DNA of 64,000 nucleotides. It comes from Phyllobacterium chamaecytisi. Its GTDB lineage: Bacteria; Pseudomonadota; Alphaproteobacteria; Rhizobiales; Rhizobiaceae. Numbering within the stretch: the first letter of the stretch is position 1; each line of letters opens with the position of its first letter. The stretch is from assembly GCF_020164455.1 (NCBI RefSeq), contig NZ_JAIQWW010000007.1, forward strand, positions 186,001 to 250,000, in the 5' to 3' direction. Under the pieces are notes generated by a model. That model did not search any database, was not told the origin of the DNA, and worked only from the letters and a program-made list of their open reading frames with translations. Positions 20,216 through 30,566 of the stretch are shown here, one piece after another. Both the position numbers and the translations under genes were made by a program.

Positions 20216-21109
20216 ATGCGACGAATTACCTTCGATCTTGATGTGTTGCGCACTTTTGCGACCGGCATGGAACTTGGCAGTTTTGCCAAGGCAGCGGCCC
20301 GGCTTGGCCGCTCCACCTCGGCGGTCAGTGCGCAATTGAAGAAACTCGAGCAGCAGACGGAAAAGCCGATCTTCGTCAAGGCGGGGCGCGGGCTGGCGCT
20401 AACGGAAGCCGGCGAGACAATGCTGGCCTATGCTCGCAGGTTGCTCGACCTGAACGACGAAGCTGCGACGGCAATCCATGGCACCGAGCTTGCAGGCTGG
20501 GTGCGGCTGGGATTGCAGGAGGATTTCGGCGAAACCATTCTTCCGGAAGTCCTCGGACAATTTGCCCGCGCTCATCCAAAGGTGCGGATCGAGGCACGGG
20601 TGGCACGCAACGCCGAATTGATCGATCGCATCACGAGCGATCGTCTTGATCTTGCGTTGGCCTGGAATGACGCATCTGTGGCGACACCGCACTCCGACCA
20701 CATAAAGGACTTGCCAATGTGCTGGGTTGGCCCGGCCGGCGAGCCAAGGAACTGGCGAGTATCCGCGGACGAACCATTACCTCTGGCGTCGCTGGAAGCA
20801 CCTTGCCTCTTGCGCACTGCCGCCACAAACGCACTCGACCGCGCCGGCATACCTTGGCGACAGTCGTTTGTCAGCCCGAGCCTGGCGGGATTATGGGCTG
20901 CAACGGTAGCAGGCCTCGGCGTAACCATTCGCACCCCGTTCGGGCTACCGCCAAGCGTACAACCTCTGGTGCCGGCTGACAGCGGACTGCCACCGCTGCC
21001 TTCTCTCGGACTTGTTCTTCATCGATCGCAAGCGCAATCAGATCCGGCAACCGCACGCCTCGCATCGATCATGCTGCAAGCGGTGCACAACGCGATACCA
21101 GCGTACTGA
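20216..21109 (+). CDS. LysR-family transcriptional regulator
   Basis: A 297-residue regulator. The N-terminal winged helix-turn-helix spans residues 1-62 (LDVLRTFATGMELGSFAKAA, then RLGRSTSAVSAQLKKLEQQ). A two-lobed periplasmic-binding-like effector domain follows (VRLGLQEDFGETILPEVLGQF from about residue 95). It probably controls the divergent tautomerase gene and itself through the inverted repeat at 20179-20200. The inducer is unknown. It lies between bamD and lpxC, which are usually closer together in relatives, so this pair looks like an insertion into that region. Confidence 0.9.
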   Translation: MRRITFDLDVLRTFATGMELGSFAKAAARLGRSTSAVSAQLKKLEQQTEKPIFVKAGRGLALTEAGETMLAYARRLLDLNDEAATAIHGTELAGWVRLGLQEDFGETILPEVLGQFARAHPKVRIEARVARNAELIDRITSDRLDLALAWNDASVATPHSDHIKDLPMCWVGPAGEPRNWRVSADEPLPLASLEAPCLLRTAATNALDRAGIPWRQSFVSPSLAGLWAATVAGLGVTIRTPFGLPPSVQPLVPADSGLPPLPSLGLVLHRSQAQSDPATARLASIMLQAVHNAIPAY

Positions 21110-21115
21110 CAGGCT

Positions 21116-22075
21116 TCAGATCGCCCAGGGTGCAAAAACGGGAGCGTTTACGGCAACAAGCGATGCGCCGCGCGATTGGCCGCGTTTACCGGCCATTTCG
21201 ACGATCTCGAACGCCGTATGATCGGACAGGAGTGCGCGGAGCGCCGCCGCATTCAGCCGGTGCCCGCCGCGATACGAGCGGAAGCAGCCTATGAACGGTG
21301 CGCCAGCGAGGGCAAGGTCGCCGATGGCATCTAGTGCCTTGTGACGCACAAACTCATCCTTGTAGCGAAGGCCACCCGGATTGATCACGGAATGATCATC
21401 GCCGATGACCAGCGAATTATCGAGTGATGAACCCAGCGCCAGGCCCGCAGCCCAGAGCTTTTCCACGTCGCGCATGAAACCGAAGGTGCGCGCCCGCGAA
21501 ATCTCCTTTCGGAAAACCGTCTCATCCATATCGGCGGCAAATTTCTGACGGCCGATGACCGGCGTCTCAAAATCGATTTCGACCTCATAGCGCGTTCCAT
21601 CATAAGGACGGAACTCGGCCCAGGATGCCCCGGCCTCGATGCGCGATGTCTTCAGGATGCGGATGAAACGGCGTTTCGCCGCTTGCCGCACAAAACCGGC
21701 CTGCTCGAATGCGTCGAGGAACACCGAGGATGTTCCGTCGAGAATTGGCACTTCCGGGCCGTCGATCTCGATGATCATGTTGTCGATGCCCGAACCGGCG
21801 ATGGCTGCCATGACGTGCTCGACTGTGCTGATTGTCACCCCTGCCCTGTTGGCAAGCGTCGTCGACAGATCGGTCGTCCCGACTTCAGACACAAGCGCCT
21901 TGATCTCGTGGCTGGCGCCCCTTCCGTCGAGCCTTTGGAAAACGATGCCCGTATCGGGTTCGGCCGGCACGAAGGCAATCGTCACCGGCGCACCGCTGTG
22001 CACACCAGCTCCTGAAAGCGTTATTCGCTCGGCAATCGTTGTCTGGTAGTCGCGCAATTGAAACCTCGTGCCCAT
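21116..22075 (-). CDS. lpxC: UDP-3-O-acyl-N-acetylglucosamine deacetylase
   Basis: A 319-residue zinc deacetylase that commits UDP-acyl-GlcNAc to lipid A synthesis. Seen: the N-terminal QTTIAERITLSGAGVHSG, the zinc-binding histidine in STVEHVMAAIAGSGIDN (about residues 80-97), the EIDGPEVPILDGTS block, and the second zinc motif EFVRHKALDAIGDLALAG (about 238-255). It lies downstream of ftsZ, separated by a strong terminator, as in Brucella and Sinorhizobium. It converges with the lysR-type gene (stops 6 bases apart). Confidence 0.96.
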   Translation of the reverse strand: MGTRFQLRDYQTTIAERITLSGAGVHSGAPVTIAFVPAEPDTGIVFQRLDGRGASHEIKALVSEVGTTDLSTTLANRAGVTISTVEHVMAAIAGSGIDNMIIEIDGPEVPILDGTSSVFLDAFEQAGFVRQAAKRRFIRILKTSRIEAGASWAEFRPYDGTRYEVEIDFETPVIGRQKFAADMDETVFRKEISRARTFGFMRDVEKLWAAGLALGSSLDNSLVIGDDHSVINPGGLRYKDEFVRHKALDAIGDLALAGAPFIGCFRSYRGGHRLNAAALRALLSDHTAFEIVEMAGKRGQSRGASLVAVNAPVFAPWAI

Positions 22076-22270
22076 GTACCGCCCCGGATCATCTATCCGG
22101 TTTTCGACATTAACTTGCGGCGCTGCACGTTTCTGGAATCAGCATCGCTCATCGTTATTTTGCGGCGCAAGATACAGTCGGCATCCCGTGAAGCAAAATC
22201 ACGGTTTCGCGACGTTTGTAACGAAACCACTGCGCCATCAGCTAAGTCGTTTCTTTGGCCTTTCAATGGC

Positions 22271-22310
22271 TTGAAAGAAAAATTCCGCCATTGAGGCAAT
22301 GGCGGAATTC
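22271..22310 (-). terminator. Rho-independent terminator after ftsZ
   Basis: AATTCCGCCATTG (22281-22293) and CAATGGCGGAATT (22297-22309) form a perfect 13-bp stem with a 3-base loop. On the minus strand it is followed by TTTTCTTT. It starts 27 bases after the ftsZ stop and marks the end of the dcw transcript. Confidence 0.85.
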
Positions 22311-22336
22311 ATATCCTTTAACAATCCGTGATCAAA

Positions 22337-24016
22337 TCAGTTGGCTTGACGGCGAAGGAAAGCCGGGATTTCGAGCTGATCGTCTTCGGAAGCCTGGCGC
22401 GCTTGTGGCTGAACGCGGCCCTGCTCGTCGAGTTGTCCACGGCGTGGCGCATAGATCGACGCATCTTGCGAAAGCGGCCGGCGCTGTTCAACCGGGCGCA
22501 TTGCGGGCTCACGCGGCTGCGCTGGTTCGAGCCGGGCGGTTTCGTCTTCGCGGCGAGTCAAACCGGCAGTGAGGCGCTTGAGAAGACCCATCGGACCACG
22601 ATCTTCCTGGTTGTCATAGGAAGGCTCGCGATTGCTCTCACGGCTTCCCATGTCGCGGGCGTTGAGTTCTGCCTGAACCACAGGCGGGAAATCAGCGACA
22701 TTCGGCATGCGTGGGGCAGCCGGCTGCGGTGCGGGTGCAGCCTGCATCTGCGGAGCAGGCTGGTGCACCGGAGCCTGAGGCGCGGCAGCAAATGGAGCAT
22801 CAAACACTTCCGGCGCTGGCGCCTGGAAAATGCGGCTCTGTGGACGGAATTCCTCGGCGGGCTGTGGAGCACGCTGCACCACCTCCTGCTCCGCAGCGCG
22901 GATCGCATCGGCTACAGGGTCCGCTACCCGTGCGGCCGGCTGCTGAACAACCGGACGTGCATTTGTACTTGCGGCGGCCTGCTGCGCTGGCTTGGCAATG
23001 GGCTTCAGAGGCTGGCGAAATTCGATCGGCGCGGGCGCCGACTCTCCAATCTGCTTATCGATGCCAGTTGCCACGACAGAAACGCGGATGATGCCTTCGA
23101 GGCTTTCGTCGAAGGTTGCGCCGAGGATGATATTGGCATCCTGGTCAACTTCCTCACGGATACGAGTTGCAGCCTCATCGACTTCAAAGAGCGTCATGTC
23201 GCGGCCACCGGTGATCGAAATCAGCAGACCCTTGGCGCCACGCATGGAGGTTTCATCAAGCAGCGGATTGGCAATCGCAGCTTCAGCGGCAGCCATTGCA
23301 CGGCCATCACCGGATGCTTCGCCGGTCCCCATCATCGCCTTGCCCATCTCGCGCATGACCGAACGAACGTCGGCAAAGTCGAGATTGATCAGGCCTTCCT
23401 TCACCATCAGATCGGTGATGCAGGCAACACCGGAGTAGAGAACCTGATCGGCCATCGCGAAGGCATCGGCAAAGGTTGTCTTGTCATTGGCGATGCGGAA
23501 GAGGTTCTGGTTCGGAATGACGATGAGCGTATCGACGTTCTTCTGCAGATCAGCAATACCCATATCGGCGGTGCGCATGCGGCGCTGACCTTCGAAATGG
23601 AAAGGCTTGGTGACGACGCCAACGGTCAGAATGCCCTTTTCGCGTGCCGCCCGGGCAACGACTGGAGCGGCGCCTGTACCGGTACCGCCACCCATGCCGG
23701 CCGTGACGAAGCACATGTGGGTGCCCTGGAGATGATCGTTGATCTCGTCAATGCATTCTTCGGCTGCTGCGCGGCCAACTTCCGGCTGCGAGCCTGCACC
23801 AAGGCCCTCGGTCACAGCGGCACCAAGCTGAACCAGACGTTCAGCCTTCGACTGCGACAGCGCCTGTGCGTCGGTATTGGCCACAACGAATTCAACGCCG
23901 CGCAAACCGGCATTGATCATGTTATTGACCGCGTTGCCACCACCACCGCCAACACCGAATACGGTGATCCGTGGCTTAAGCTCGGTAATGTCCGGCTTTT
24001 GCAGATTGATACTCAT
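22337..24016 (-). CDS. ftsZ: Cell division protein FtsZ
   Basis: A 559-residue tubulin-like GTPase that forms the Z ring. The GTP-binding glycines lie near residue 22 ([13 protein letters not shown]), the tubulin signature [14 protein letters not shown] at about residues 107-120, and the T7 loop in [13 protein letters not shown] near 208. After the globular core (about residue 320) comes a long Pro/Ala/Gln-rich linker of about 220 residues. It ends in the conserved terminal peptide [10 protein letters not shown], which binds FtsA and ZipA-type anchors. The long linker is typical of Rhizobiales FtsZ. It lies 66 bases after ftsA. Confidence 0.97.
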   Translation of the reverse strand: MSINLQKPDITELKPRITVFGVGGGGGNAVNNMINAGLRGVEFVVANTDAQALSQSKAERLVQLGAAVTEGLGAGSQPEVGRAAAEECIDEINDHLQGTHMCFVTAGMGGGTGTGAAPVVARAAREKGILTVGVVTKPFHFEGQRRMRTADMGIADLQKNVDTLIVIPNQNLFRIANDKTTFADAFAMADQVLYSGVACITDLMVKEGLINLDFADVRSVMREMGKAMMGTGEASGDGRAMAAAEAAIANPLLDETSMRGAKGLLISITGGRDMTLFEVDEAATRIREEVDQDANIILGATFDESLEGIIRVSVVATGIDKQIGESAPAPIEFRQPLKPIAKPAQQAAASTNARPVVQQPAARVADPVADAIRAAEQEVVQRAPQPAEEFRPQSRIFQAPAPEVFDAPFAAAPQAPVHQPAPQMQAAPAPQPAAPRMPNVADFPPVVQAELNARDMGSRESNREPSYDNQEDRGPMGLLKRLTAGLTRREDETARLEPAQPREPAMRPVEQRRPLSQDASIYAPRRGQLDEQGRVQPQARQASEDDQLEIPAFLRRQAN

Positions 24017-24082
24017 TTGTTTCGTTCCTTTTCGTCTCTACCGCCTCGCCGCTGCGGTGTTTTTTTGGGTTTCCCCGATTGA

Positions 24083-25405
24083 TCAAAAACTCTCTTTCAG
24101 CCATTGGCCGATACGCTGAAAACGCCCACCTGTGCCTGTCATCAACGAAGATGAACCAGCCTTTACAGAACGCTCTTCAATTCCTGCCACTTGCGGATAA
24201 ATCAGAAGACCAACCGCTGCAGAGAAAGCCGGACCCTTGGCAGCCTCGGGGAGCCCCGTGACACCAAGAGGACGGCCAATACGCACATTGCGAGCCAGAA
24301 TGCGGCGGGCCGCCTCCGGCAATCCCGCCAACTGACTGGCGCCGCCCGTAAGCACCACACGCTTGCCGACAATCTGGCCGTAGCCGGACTGGTTGAGGCG
24401 GTCACGCGCGAGTTCGAGCGTTTCCTCAACGCGGGCACGTATGATGCGGGTCAGTACCGCGCGTGGATATTGATTAGGAACATCGCGCGCATCGTTGCCG
24501 AGCGGCGAAACACTGATCATGTCCCGATCATCGGCCGCACTTGGCAGGGCCGAACCGTGCATGACCTTCAGCCGCTCGGCGTCGTCCATATGAGCGGAAA
24601 GGCCGCGCGCAACATCCATGGTCACATGATTGCCGCCAATGGCGATGGCATCAGCGTGGATGAATTTGCCTTCGGAGAACACGGAAATGGTCGTCGTCCC
24701 ACCACCCATGTCGATACAGGCAGCGCCCATCTCGGCCTCATCATCGACGAGCGCTGAAAGACCGCTGGCGTAAGGCGTTGCGATCATCGCCTCGACAGAC
24801 AAATGACAGCGATTAACGCAGAGCTCGAGGTTGCGCAGCGGCGCCGCGTCAGCAGTCAGAACGTGCATTTCGACGCCTAGCGTATCGCCGATCATGCCAA
24901 GCGGATCGCGAATACCGCGTTCACCATCGAGGCCATAGGCGATCGGTAGCGAATGCACGAGATGACGCTCAGCGGCAAGCGCTTGCTTGGCACCGGCCGC
25001 AAGCACGCGGCGGATATCCGACTGGTCAACCTCATGGCCGCCGAGATTGATGCTGGCAGAAAAGCTTTCACTCTTCAGGCGGCCCGCCGAAATATTGACG
25101 ATCATCGAGTCGACCGTGAGGCCCGCCATACGCTCCGCGGCATCGACGGCAAGACGGATCGCCTGCTCGGCTGCATCCAGATTGACGATGACCCCCGACT
25201 TGATGCCGCGCGACTTCTGATGGCCAATTCCCAAGACTTCGATGCGATGTGTACGGCCTGGCAGATGCGCGCTTTCCTCACGCGGACGCAAACGCGCGAT
25301 GATGCAGCAGACCTTGCTCGAACCAATGTCCAGAACTGTCAACGAGCGCGTCCGCTTGGCAGATGGCGCTCCTGTCGATGAACCTTTTCCGTTCAGAATA
25401 CTCAT
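24083..25405 (-). CDS. ftsA: Cell division protein FtsA
   Basis: A 440-residue actin-like ATPase that ties FtsZ to the membrane. The phosphate-1 motif is LTVLDIGSSKVCCII (about residues 24-38), phosphate-2 is GAACIDMGGGTTTISVF (about 225), and the adenosine motif is VVLTGGASQLAGL (about 355). It ends with an amphipathic membrane-targeting helix (RFQRIGQWLKESF). The ATG overlaps the ftsQ stop by four bases, showing translational coupling. Normal length for the order. Confidence 0.96.
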   Translation of the reverse strand: MSILNGKGSSTGAPSAKRTRSLTVLDIGSSKVCCIIARLRPREESAHLPGRTHRIEVLGIGHQKSRGIKSGVIVNLDAAEQAIRLAVDAAERMAGLTVDSMIVNISAGRLKSESFSASINLGGHEVDQSDIRRVLAAGAKQALAAERHLVHSLPIAYGLDGERGIRDPLGMIGDTLGVEMHVLTADAAPLRNLELCVNRCHLSVEAMIATPYASGLSALVDDEAEMGAACIDMGGGTTTISVFSEGKFIHADAIAIGGNHVTMDVARGLSAHMDDAERLKVMHGSALPSAADDRDMISVSPLGNDARDVPNQYPRAVLTRIIRARVEETLELARDRLNQSGYGQIVGKRVVLTGGASQLAGLPEAARRILARNVRIGRPLGVTGLPEAAKGPAFSAAVGLLIYPQVAGIEERSVKAGSSSLMTGTGGRFQRIGQWLKESF

Positions 25406-26343
25406 ACACGCTTCTCCGAACGCTTGGGCGCCTTGTCACGGGCCTTCAAATACTCAACACGCTGTACCATTGCTTCCGGTGTCAGCCTGACAACCACGCG
25501 GTCCGTCAGGCGCATATCGACCGATGCAATATCGCGAGACAGAATCCCCGCCTTGCTGTCCATATTGGCAATATCAGTCAGGGCCTCGTCGATGCGGGAT
25601 TCCGGGAGCATCAGGCTTACGCCGTTCTTCAGCACCAGATCCCAACGGCGATCTCCGACCCGCTGATAGGCCTTTACCTCGGCGGCGATTTGCGGGAAGG
25701 CGGTCATCTGCGTCAGGAGAAGCTTTGCCTGCTTGTCAGCACCTGCGCCGATCACCACCGGCAATGAAGCACTGCGACCGCCATTGAAAGGTACGATCAT
25801 GCGACCATCGGCATCGATCACCGAAAGCTGGTCGCCGTTCTGCCAGACCGCCAAGGCGGTGCGCTCATGGATCGAAATCTGGATCGTGTTCGGATAGACC
25901 TTGAACACATCGACGGATTCGACCCAAGGCAATCCAGCTACAGCCTTTTGAGCATCAGCAGCACTCAAGCCGACCAGCGATGTCTCGCCATCAAGGCCAA
26001 GAGCGCCGAGAACGTCGATCTCCGACGTTTCCTTGTTGCCGACGACCTTCACATCTTCAATGGCAAAGCCGAACGTCGAGGTTGTAACCTTGACCACCTC
26101 AGGCGCATGACCGCCAAGGATTGCACCGTAAGCGCCGGTCAAAGCCAGGAAAGCCAAGGCACCGAATGTTCCGACATGGTTCGGAATGGTGACTTCGCCT
26201 TCGATGGTGCGCGCAAGAACGCGAACAGGCTTGCGCAGGATTTTTGGCAGGACGATCCGGAAACGGCCAAAAGTCGCCGACCTGCCCGAAGACACCGGCA
26301 CAGCACCCCGCGGGTGCACATTTTTGCCCTTCAACGCAAACAC
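25402..26343 (-). CDS. ftsQ: Cell division protein FtsQ
   Basis: A bitopic divisome protein of about 313 residues. A basic cytoplasmic N terminus is followed by one membrane segment ([22 protein letters not shown], about residues 60-80), a POTRA domain ([23 protein letters not shown], about 95-120) and the FtsQ domain ([21 protein letters not shown]). I chose the GTG at 26343 because GGAGGA lies six bases before it; an ATG at 26364 is possible but lacks a site. Either start overlaps the ddl stop (26331-26333). The overlap means ddl and ftsQ are translationally coupled. Confidence 0.92.
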   Translation of the reverse strand: MFALKGKNVHPRGAVPVSSGRSATFGRFRIVLPKILRKPVRVLARTIEGEVTIPNHVGTFGALAFLALTGAYGAILGGHAPEVVKVTTSTFGFAIEDVKVVGNKETSEIDVLGALGLDGETSLVGLSAADAQKAVAGLPWVESVDVFKVYPNTIQISIHERTALAVWQNGDQLSVIDADGRMIVPFNGGRSASLPVVIGAGADKQAKLLLTQMTAFPQIAAEVKAYQRVGDRRWDLVLKNGVSLMLPESRIDEALTDIANMDSKAGILSRDIASVDMRLTDRVVVRLTPEAMVQRVEYLKARDKAPKRSEKRV

Positions 26344-27257
26344 GATGCGTCCTCCACCATCCAACTCAACAATTCACCGAAGGTATGCCCCGCAGCTTTG
26401 GCGATATCAGGCACGAGAGAGGTGGGAGTCATGCCCGGCTGGGTATTGACTTCCAGCCAGATCAGCTCGCCATCCTCGGAAAAACGGTCGTCGTAACGGA
26501 AGTCCGACCGGCTAATCCCTTTACATCCAATTGCCTGATGCGCCTTGAGTGCCAGTGTTTGTATTTTTTGGTAAATTTTTAGTGAAATTTTAGCGGGAAC
26601 AACATGATTTGATCCGCCTGCAACATATTTTGAATCATAATCGTAGAACTGGTGCCCGACCGGAATGATTTCACACACTCCAATGGCCACATCACCCATC
26701 ACGGCACAGGTCAATTCGCGCCCATATATGTAGCGCTCAACCATGACGCTGTCGCCATATTTCCATTCGGCAGACGTGATGATCTGCGGTGGATGCGACT
26801 GATCCTCTTTGACGATGACGACACCAAAACTGGAGCCCTCGCTCACGGGCTTCACGACGTAAGGCGGCTTCATCGGATGCTTTGAGGTGAAGTCCAGGCG
26901 GTTCATGGTCTTGGCTTCAGCCACAGGGATACCAGCCGCCTTGGCGACGATCTTCGCCTGCTCTTTGTGCATCGCAAGCGCAGACGCAAGCACACCTGAA
27001 TGCGTGTAGGGAATTTCGAGATATTCCAGGATGCCCTGGATCGTGCCATCTTCGCCAAAGGGACCATGCAGCGCATTGAAGGCAACATCGGGCTTGAGTT
27101 CATGCAACACACTGGCGATATCGCGAGTAACGTCGACGCGGGTTACGGTATAGCCTTCAGCCTCCAAAGCATCGGCGCATGAATTGCCGGAAGATAGCGA
27201 CACCGGACGCTCCGATGAAAAGCCACCCATCAGCACCGCAACATGCTTTTTCGCCAT
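26331..27257 (-). CDS. ddl: D-alanine--D-alanine ligase
   Basis: A 308-residue ATP-grasp enzyme that makes the D-Ala-D-Ala dipeptide for the peptidoglycan stem. Motifs: [19 protein letters not shown] (residues 5-23), [14 protein letters not shown] (about 63-76), the ATP-grasp [15 protein letters not shown] (about 130-144) and the metal site [13 protein letters not shown] (about 270-282). Complete and of normal length. It is separated from murB by the hicAB insertion and a 219-base gap. Confidence 0.96.
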   Translation of the reverse strand: MAKKHVAVLMGGFSSERPVSLSSGNSCADALEAEGYTVTRVDVTRDIASVLHELKPDVAFNALHGPFGEDGTIQGILEYLEIPYTHSGVLASALAMHKEQAKIVAKAAGIPVAEAKTMNRLDFTSKHPMKPPYVVKPVSEGSSFGVVIVKEDQSHPPQIITSAEWKYGDSVMVERYIYGRELTCAVMGDVAIGVCEIIPVGHQFYDYDSKYVAGGSNHVVPAKISLKIYQKIQTLALKAHQAIGCKGISRSDFRYDDRFSEDGELIWLEVNTQPGMTPTSLVPDIAKAAGHTFGELLSWMVEDASCLR

Positions 27258-27476
27258 GAAGGCAACCCCTCGAACACTTCCCCATCAAAGCTGAAAACAG
27301 ACATGAGTCCGCGCACATCCGGCGGCCAAGACCGCAGATACCCGAGACTGGCAAAACCAGCCGACTCAAATCAGTTAACGCTTGTCCCTAAAGAATCAGA
27401 GAGTTGATTCGCTGACAAGTCCCCAATGATTCAACAATGGAAATTCAGGTAAAAAAATATGTCAGGAGGAGGCAGA

Positions 27477-27815
27477 TCATGCGGCGCGAGCAGCTGCCTC
27501 GATTGCGTCGGCTACCCACTCATTGAGACTTTTGTTTTCTGCAGCAGCTGCCAAGACTGCAGCTTCGTGAAGTTCCGCAGCAAGGCGTACATTGAAACGA
27601 CCAGAGAATTCGCGGAATGGAGGAATGCCTTTCTCAACACACATCTCAAGGAAAACCTTGAGCGACTTACGACCCTCGACAATCAGATCATCGACGCTCC
27701 TCGCGTAAAAATCGGCCCCACCGGACAATCCGAGAAATTCTCCACGGATCATGCCGATTTCCGGATCAAGAGAAACGACAGCTTTGTGACCGTCGATATC
27801 AATCACATTTTTCAT
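27477..27815 (-). CDS. hicB: HicB-type antitoxin
   Basis: A 112-residue protein with two parts. The first is a partial RNase H-like HicB domain (NVIDIDGHKAVVSLDPEIGMIRGEF, split, with FYARSVDDLIVEGRKSL, to about residue 55). The second is a ribbon-helix-helix DNA-binding end (FSGRFNVRLAAELHEAAVLAAA, then NKSLNEWVADAIEAA). This is the usual HicB architecture for neutralising HicA and autorepressing the operon. The ATG at 27815 overlaps the hicA stop by four bases. The pair sits on the dcw strand between murB and ddl, an unusual place. Confidence 0.88.
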   Translation of the reverse strand: MKNVIDIDGHKAVVSLDPEIGMIRGEFLGLSGGADFYARSVDDLIVEGRKSLKVFLEMCVEKGIPPFREFSGRFNVRLAAELHEAAVLAAAAENKSLNEWVADAIEAAARAA

Positions 27816-28066
27816 GGCTTCACTCCATGGCTTTCCAGCCATTTTCTGATGCTCGCAATTGCATCCTTGTCGGTATCCGTCGATGGATACGGGCGGTGAA
27901 ACACTCGAACTTCGCCGAATAAAACGACACCGACACGCGAGCCTTCTCTTTCGCTGACTTCAGCCCCGAGACCGACAAACAATGCTTCGACATCTAGCCA
28001 GCGAACTGAACCACTGACTGGACGAGCGAAAATCTGCACCAAGGTAATGTGGTGTTTACGCTTCAT
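27812..28066 (-). CDS. hicA: HicA-family toxin (GSRV...FHRPYP subtype)
   Basis: An 84-residue HicA-like mRNA interferase with the double-stranded-RNA-binding-like fold: HHITLVQIFARPVSG, then VRWLDVEALFVGLGAEVSER, then GSRVGVVLFGEVRVFHRPYP and a final helix. The usual GSHH catalytic motif is GSRV here. That fits a subtype known to me from rhizobia with FHRPHP, and a His remains in FHRPYP. The ATG at 28066 is chosen; the frame extends to 28093 without a better start. Two direct repeats lie upstream at 28073-28093. Confidence 0.85.
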   Translation of the reverse strand: MKRKHHITLVQIFARPVSGSVRWLDVEALFVGLGAEVSEREGSRVGVVLFGEVRVFHRPYPSTDTDKDAIASIRKWLESHGVKP

Positions 28067-28072
28067 AAATTG

Positions 28073-28093
28073 AGTACCATTTTTTAGTACCAT
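28073..28093 (-). promoter_or_regulatory. Tandem AGTACCAT repeats upstream of hicAB
   Basis: AGTACCAT occurs at 28073-28080 and again at 28086-28093 (period 13), so on the minus strand ATGGTACT appears twice before the hicA ATG. Each contains the palindrome GGTACC-like core GTAC. A ribbon-helix-helix antitoxin such as HicB commonly binds such paired sites. Confidence 0.55.
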
Positions 28094-28144
28094 TCACAAT
28101 GAAATTTAAGCAATGAATTCTTTGAAAAAGCTATTTGATCCAGA

Positions 28145-29119
28145 TCAGAGCAGCTGGCCCATAAACTCGTGGACTTCATGGCCAGGGCGGAAAAGACCGA
28201 GGCGTTTGATTTCCCAATGGAGGCGAACACCCGAATTCTGCACGACCCGCGAACGGATGGTTTCGCCAAGCGTCTCGAGGTCATGCCCCGAGGCAGTGCC
28301 GGTGTTGATCATGAAATTGCAGTGCATCGGTGACATCTGGGCGCCACCGATCATCAGCCCGCGCCCGCCAGCCTTGTCGATCTCTTTCCAGGCCGATGAA
28401 CCTTCAGGGTTCTTGAACGTCGAACCGCCGGTCTTTTCCCGGATAGGTTGTACCGTTTCACGGTGCTGCTGGACCGCATCCATCGCTGTCTGGATTTCCC
28501 CGCGATCACCCGGCGCGCCTTCGAATAGCGCCGAAGTGAAGATCAGATCATTTGCCGCGCCGGAATGGCGATAGGCGTAGCCCATGTCGGCGTTTGAAAG
28601 AATTCGAACCTCGCCCTTGCGATCAAGGGCACGCACTTCCACCACACGCTCACGCGTTTCAACGCCGTTGGCACCGGCATTCATGCGCAGAGCGCCGCCG
28701 ATCCCGCCAGGGATACCGTGATAGAAATGAAACCCGGCGATGCCCGCCTCCAAGGCTGCAGCAGCCACACGCTTGTCTGGCGTAGCCGTGCCCGCACGCA
28801 ACTGCGTATCGCCAACCCGCTCAACCTCGCCGAAACCCTTGGCCGACAGGCGGACGACGAAACCCGGAATACCGCCGTCGCGCACCAGGAGATTGGAGCC
28901 GATACCGACGACGAGGATTGGATATTCTTGCGGGACAGCTTTGAGGAATGCCGACAAATCTTCCTCGTCCGCAGGCTGGAACATGACTTCAGCTAGACCG
29001 CCAGCGCGGAACCACGTGACCTTTTCCATGCCCATGTTGGGTGTTAGGCGTCCGCGCAGACCAGAGAACCGATCTCCCAGCTTTTTTAGCAGGGCTTCGC
29101 CATCGATAAGTGAAGACAT
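28145..29119 (-). CDS. murB: UDP-N-acetylenolpyruvoylglucosamine reductase
   Basis: A 324-residue flavoenzyme that reduces UDP-GlcNAc-enolpyruvate to UDP-MurNAc with NADPH. FAD-binding regions: [13 protein letters not shown] near residue 35, [21 protein letters not shown] around 70-90 (in pieces), and [18 protein letters not shown] near 128. The catalytic region [17 protein letters not shown] lies near 230. The ATG at 29119 has GGAAGG upstream; the longer frame to 29197 has no such site. It is 46 bases after murC, followed by the hicAB pair. Confidence 0.96.
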   Translation of the reverse strand: MSSLIDGEALLKKLGDRFSGLRGRLTPNMGMEKVTWFRAGGLAEVMFQPADEEDLSAFLKAVPQEYPILVVGIGSNLLVRDGGIPGFVVRLSAKGFGEVERVGDTQLRAGTATPDKRVAAAALEAGIAGFHFYHGIPGGIGGALRMNAGANGVETRERVVEVRALDRKGEVRILSNADMGYAYRHSGAANDLIFTSALFEGAPGDRGEIQTAMDAVQQHRETVQPIREKTGGSTFKNPEGSSAWKEIDKAGGRGLMIGGAQMSPMHCNFMINTGTASGHDLETLGETIRSRVVQNSGVRLHWEIKRLGLFRPGHEVHEFMGQLL

Positions 29120-29165
29120 TCTATCCTTCCCGCCCGAACCATCCCTGTCGGAGCAACCGCCAAAT

Positions 29166-30566
29166 CTAGAGCGCCGCGAGTTCCTTTGGCAAGGCATAGG
29201 CCCATTGCGTTATGTTGCCCGCGCCGAGAAAGATTACAAAATCATCCGGTTTGGCGATCTCGGCGATCAAAGGAGCCACCTCTTGCGGACCCGTGATATA
29301 GCGTGCGTCGCGGTGTGCGGCGGTTTTGATGCGAGAAACCAGCGCCTCTGAAGTCACTCCCGGAATCGGATCTTCGCCAGCCGCATAAACGGGCGCCAGG
29401 ACGACCGTATCGGCATCGTTGAAGCAAGCCGCAAACTCATCGAACAGGCTGGCTAGACGCGTGAAGCGATGCGGCTGCACGATGGCGATCACGCGGCCTT
29501 TCGCGGAATCGCGCGCCGCTCTCAAGACCGCTTTGATCTCGACCGGATGGTGGCCATAATCATCGAATATCTCGACACCCTTCCATGAACCGGTATGGGT
29601 AAACCGGCGCTTGACCCCACCGAAGGATGACAAGCCCTTCTTGATGTCCTCGGACGAGATGCCAAGCTCATGCGCAACGGCAATCGCCGCTGTGGCGTTG
29701 GAAACGTTGTGCCGGCCTGGCATGGGCAGGCGCAGCCCCGTAATCTCGGTGATCTCACCTGTCTTGCGCTTGGCGATATGAACATCGAAACGCGAGGCAG
29801 CGCCGTCAACGACGAGATTGACGAAACGAACATCCGCTTGCGGATTCTCCCCATAGGTGATGACCCGGCGATCCTCAATTCGCGATACCAGCGACTGTAC
29901 TTCCGGATGGTCCAGGCACATCACACCGAACCCGTAAAACGGTACATTCTCGACGAACTGCCGGAAAGCTTCGCGAACCCTGTCGAACGTGCCGTAGTGA
30001 TCGAGATGCTCGGGATCGATGTTGGTGACCACGGCCACATCAGCCGGAAGCTTCAGGAACGTGCCGTCGCTCTCGTCTGCTTCGACGACCATCCAGTCGC
30101 CCTCCCCCATGCGTGCATTCGTACCATAGGCGTTGATGATACCGCCATTGATAACCGTCGGATCGAGATTGCCCGCATCGAGCAAAGTAGCGACCATGGA
30201 GGTGGTCGTCGTCTTGCCATGGGTGCCGCCGATGGCGACGGCCTTGCGGAAACGCATCAGTTCGGCGAGCATTTCGGCGCGGCGGACGACCGGAAGCAGC
30301 TTCTCTCGGGCCGCGATCAATTCAGGATTGGATTTCTTGATGGCCGTTGAAACAACGACGACTTCGGCGTCGCCTACGTTCTCCGCCTTGTGGCCAACGA
30401 AGATCTCGATGCCTTTTTCGCGCAGACGCTGCACATTGGCGCTGTCGGCCTGATCGGAGCCTTGAACCTTGTAGCCAAGGTTATGTAATACTTCGGCAAT
30501 ACCACTCATGCCGATACCGCCGATACCGATGAAATGAACAAGGCCTATATTGAGCGGCATCTTCAT
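29166..30566 (-). CDS. murC: UDP-N-acetylmuramate--L-alanine ligase
   Basis: A 466-residue Mur ligase that adds L-Ala to UDP-MurNAc with ATP. The N-terminal Rossmann domain is [20 protein letters not shown] (about residues 8-27). The ATP P-loop is [19 protein letters not shown] (about 112-130). The third domain contains [15 protein letters not shown] and [13 protein letters not shown] (about 335-375). The ATG overlaps the murG stop by four bases. Normal length. Confidence 0.97.
   Translation of the reverse strand: MKMPLNIGLVHFIGIGGIGMSGIAEVLHNLGYKVQGSDQADSANVQRLREKGIEIFVGHKAENVGDAEVVVVSTAIKKSNPELIAAREKLLPVVRRAEMLAELMRFRKAVAIGGTHGKTTTTSMVATLLDAGNLDPTVINGGIINAYGTNARMGEGDWMVVEADESDGTFLKLPADVAVVTNIDPEHLDHYGTFDRVREAFRQFVENVPFYGFGVMCLDHPEVQSLVSRIEDRRVITYGENPQADVRFVNLVVDGAASRFDVHIAKRKTGEITEITGLRLPMPGRHNVSNATAAIAVAHELGISSEDIKKGLSSFGGVKRRFTHTGSWKGVEIFDDYGHHPVEIKAVLRAARDSAKGRVIAIVQPHRFTRLASLFDEFAACFNDADTVVLAPVYAAGEDPIPGVTSEALVSRIKTAAHRDARYITGPQEVAPLIAEIAKPDDFVIFLGAGNITQWAYALPKELAAL

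Noticed and set aside
22328-24082. A 584-codon open frame on the strand opposite ftsZ
   Set aside because: It is exactly antisense to ftsZ and shows low-complexity His/Arg/Cys-rich composition; the pattern is a by-product of GC-biased codons.
26560-26610. AT-rich patch inside ddl as a sign of recombination
   Set aside because: The encoded protein reads through normally with family-consistent residues, and the patch is too short to judge.
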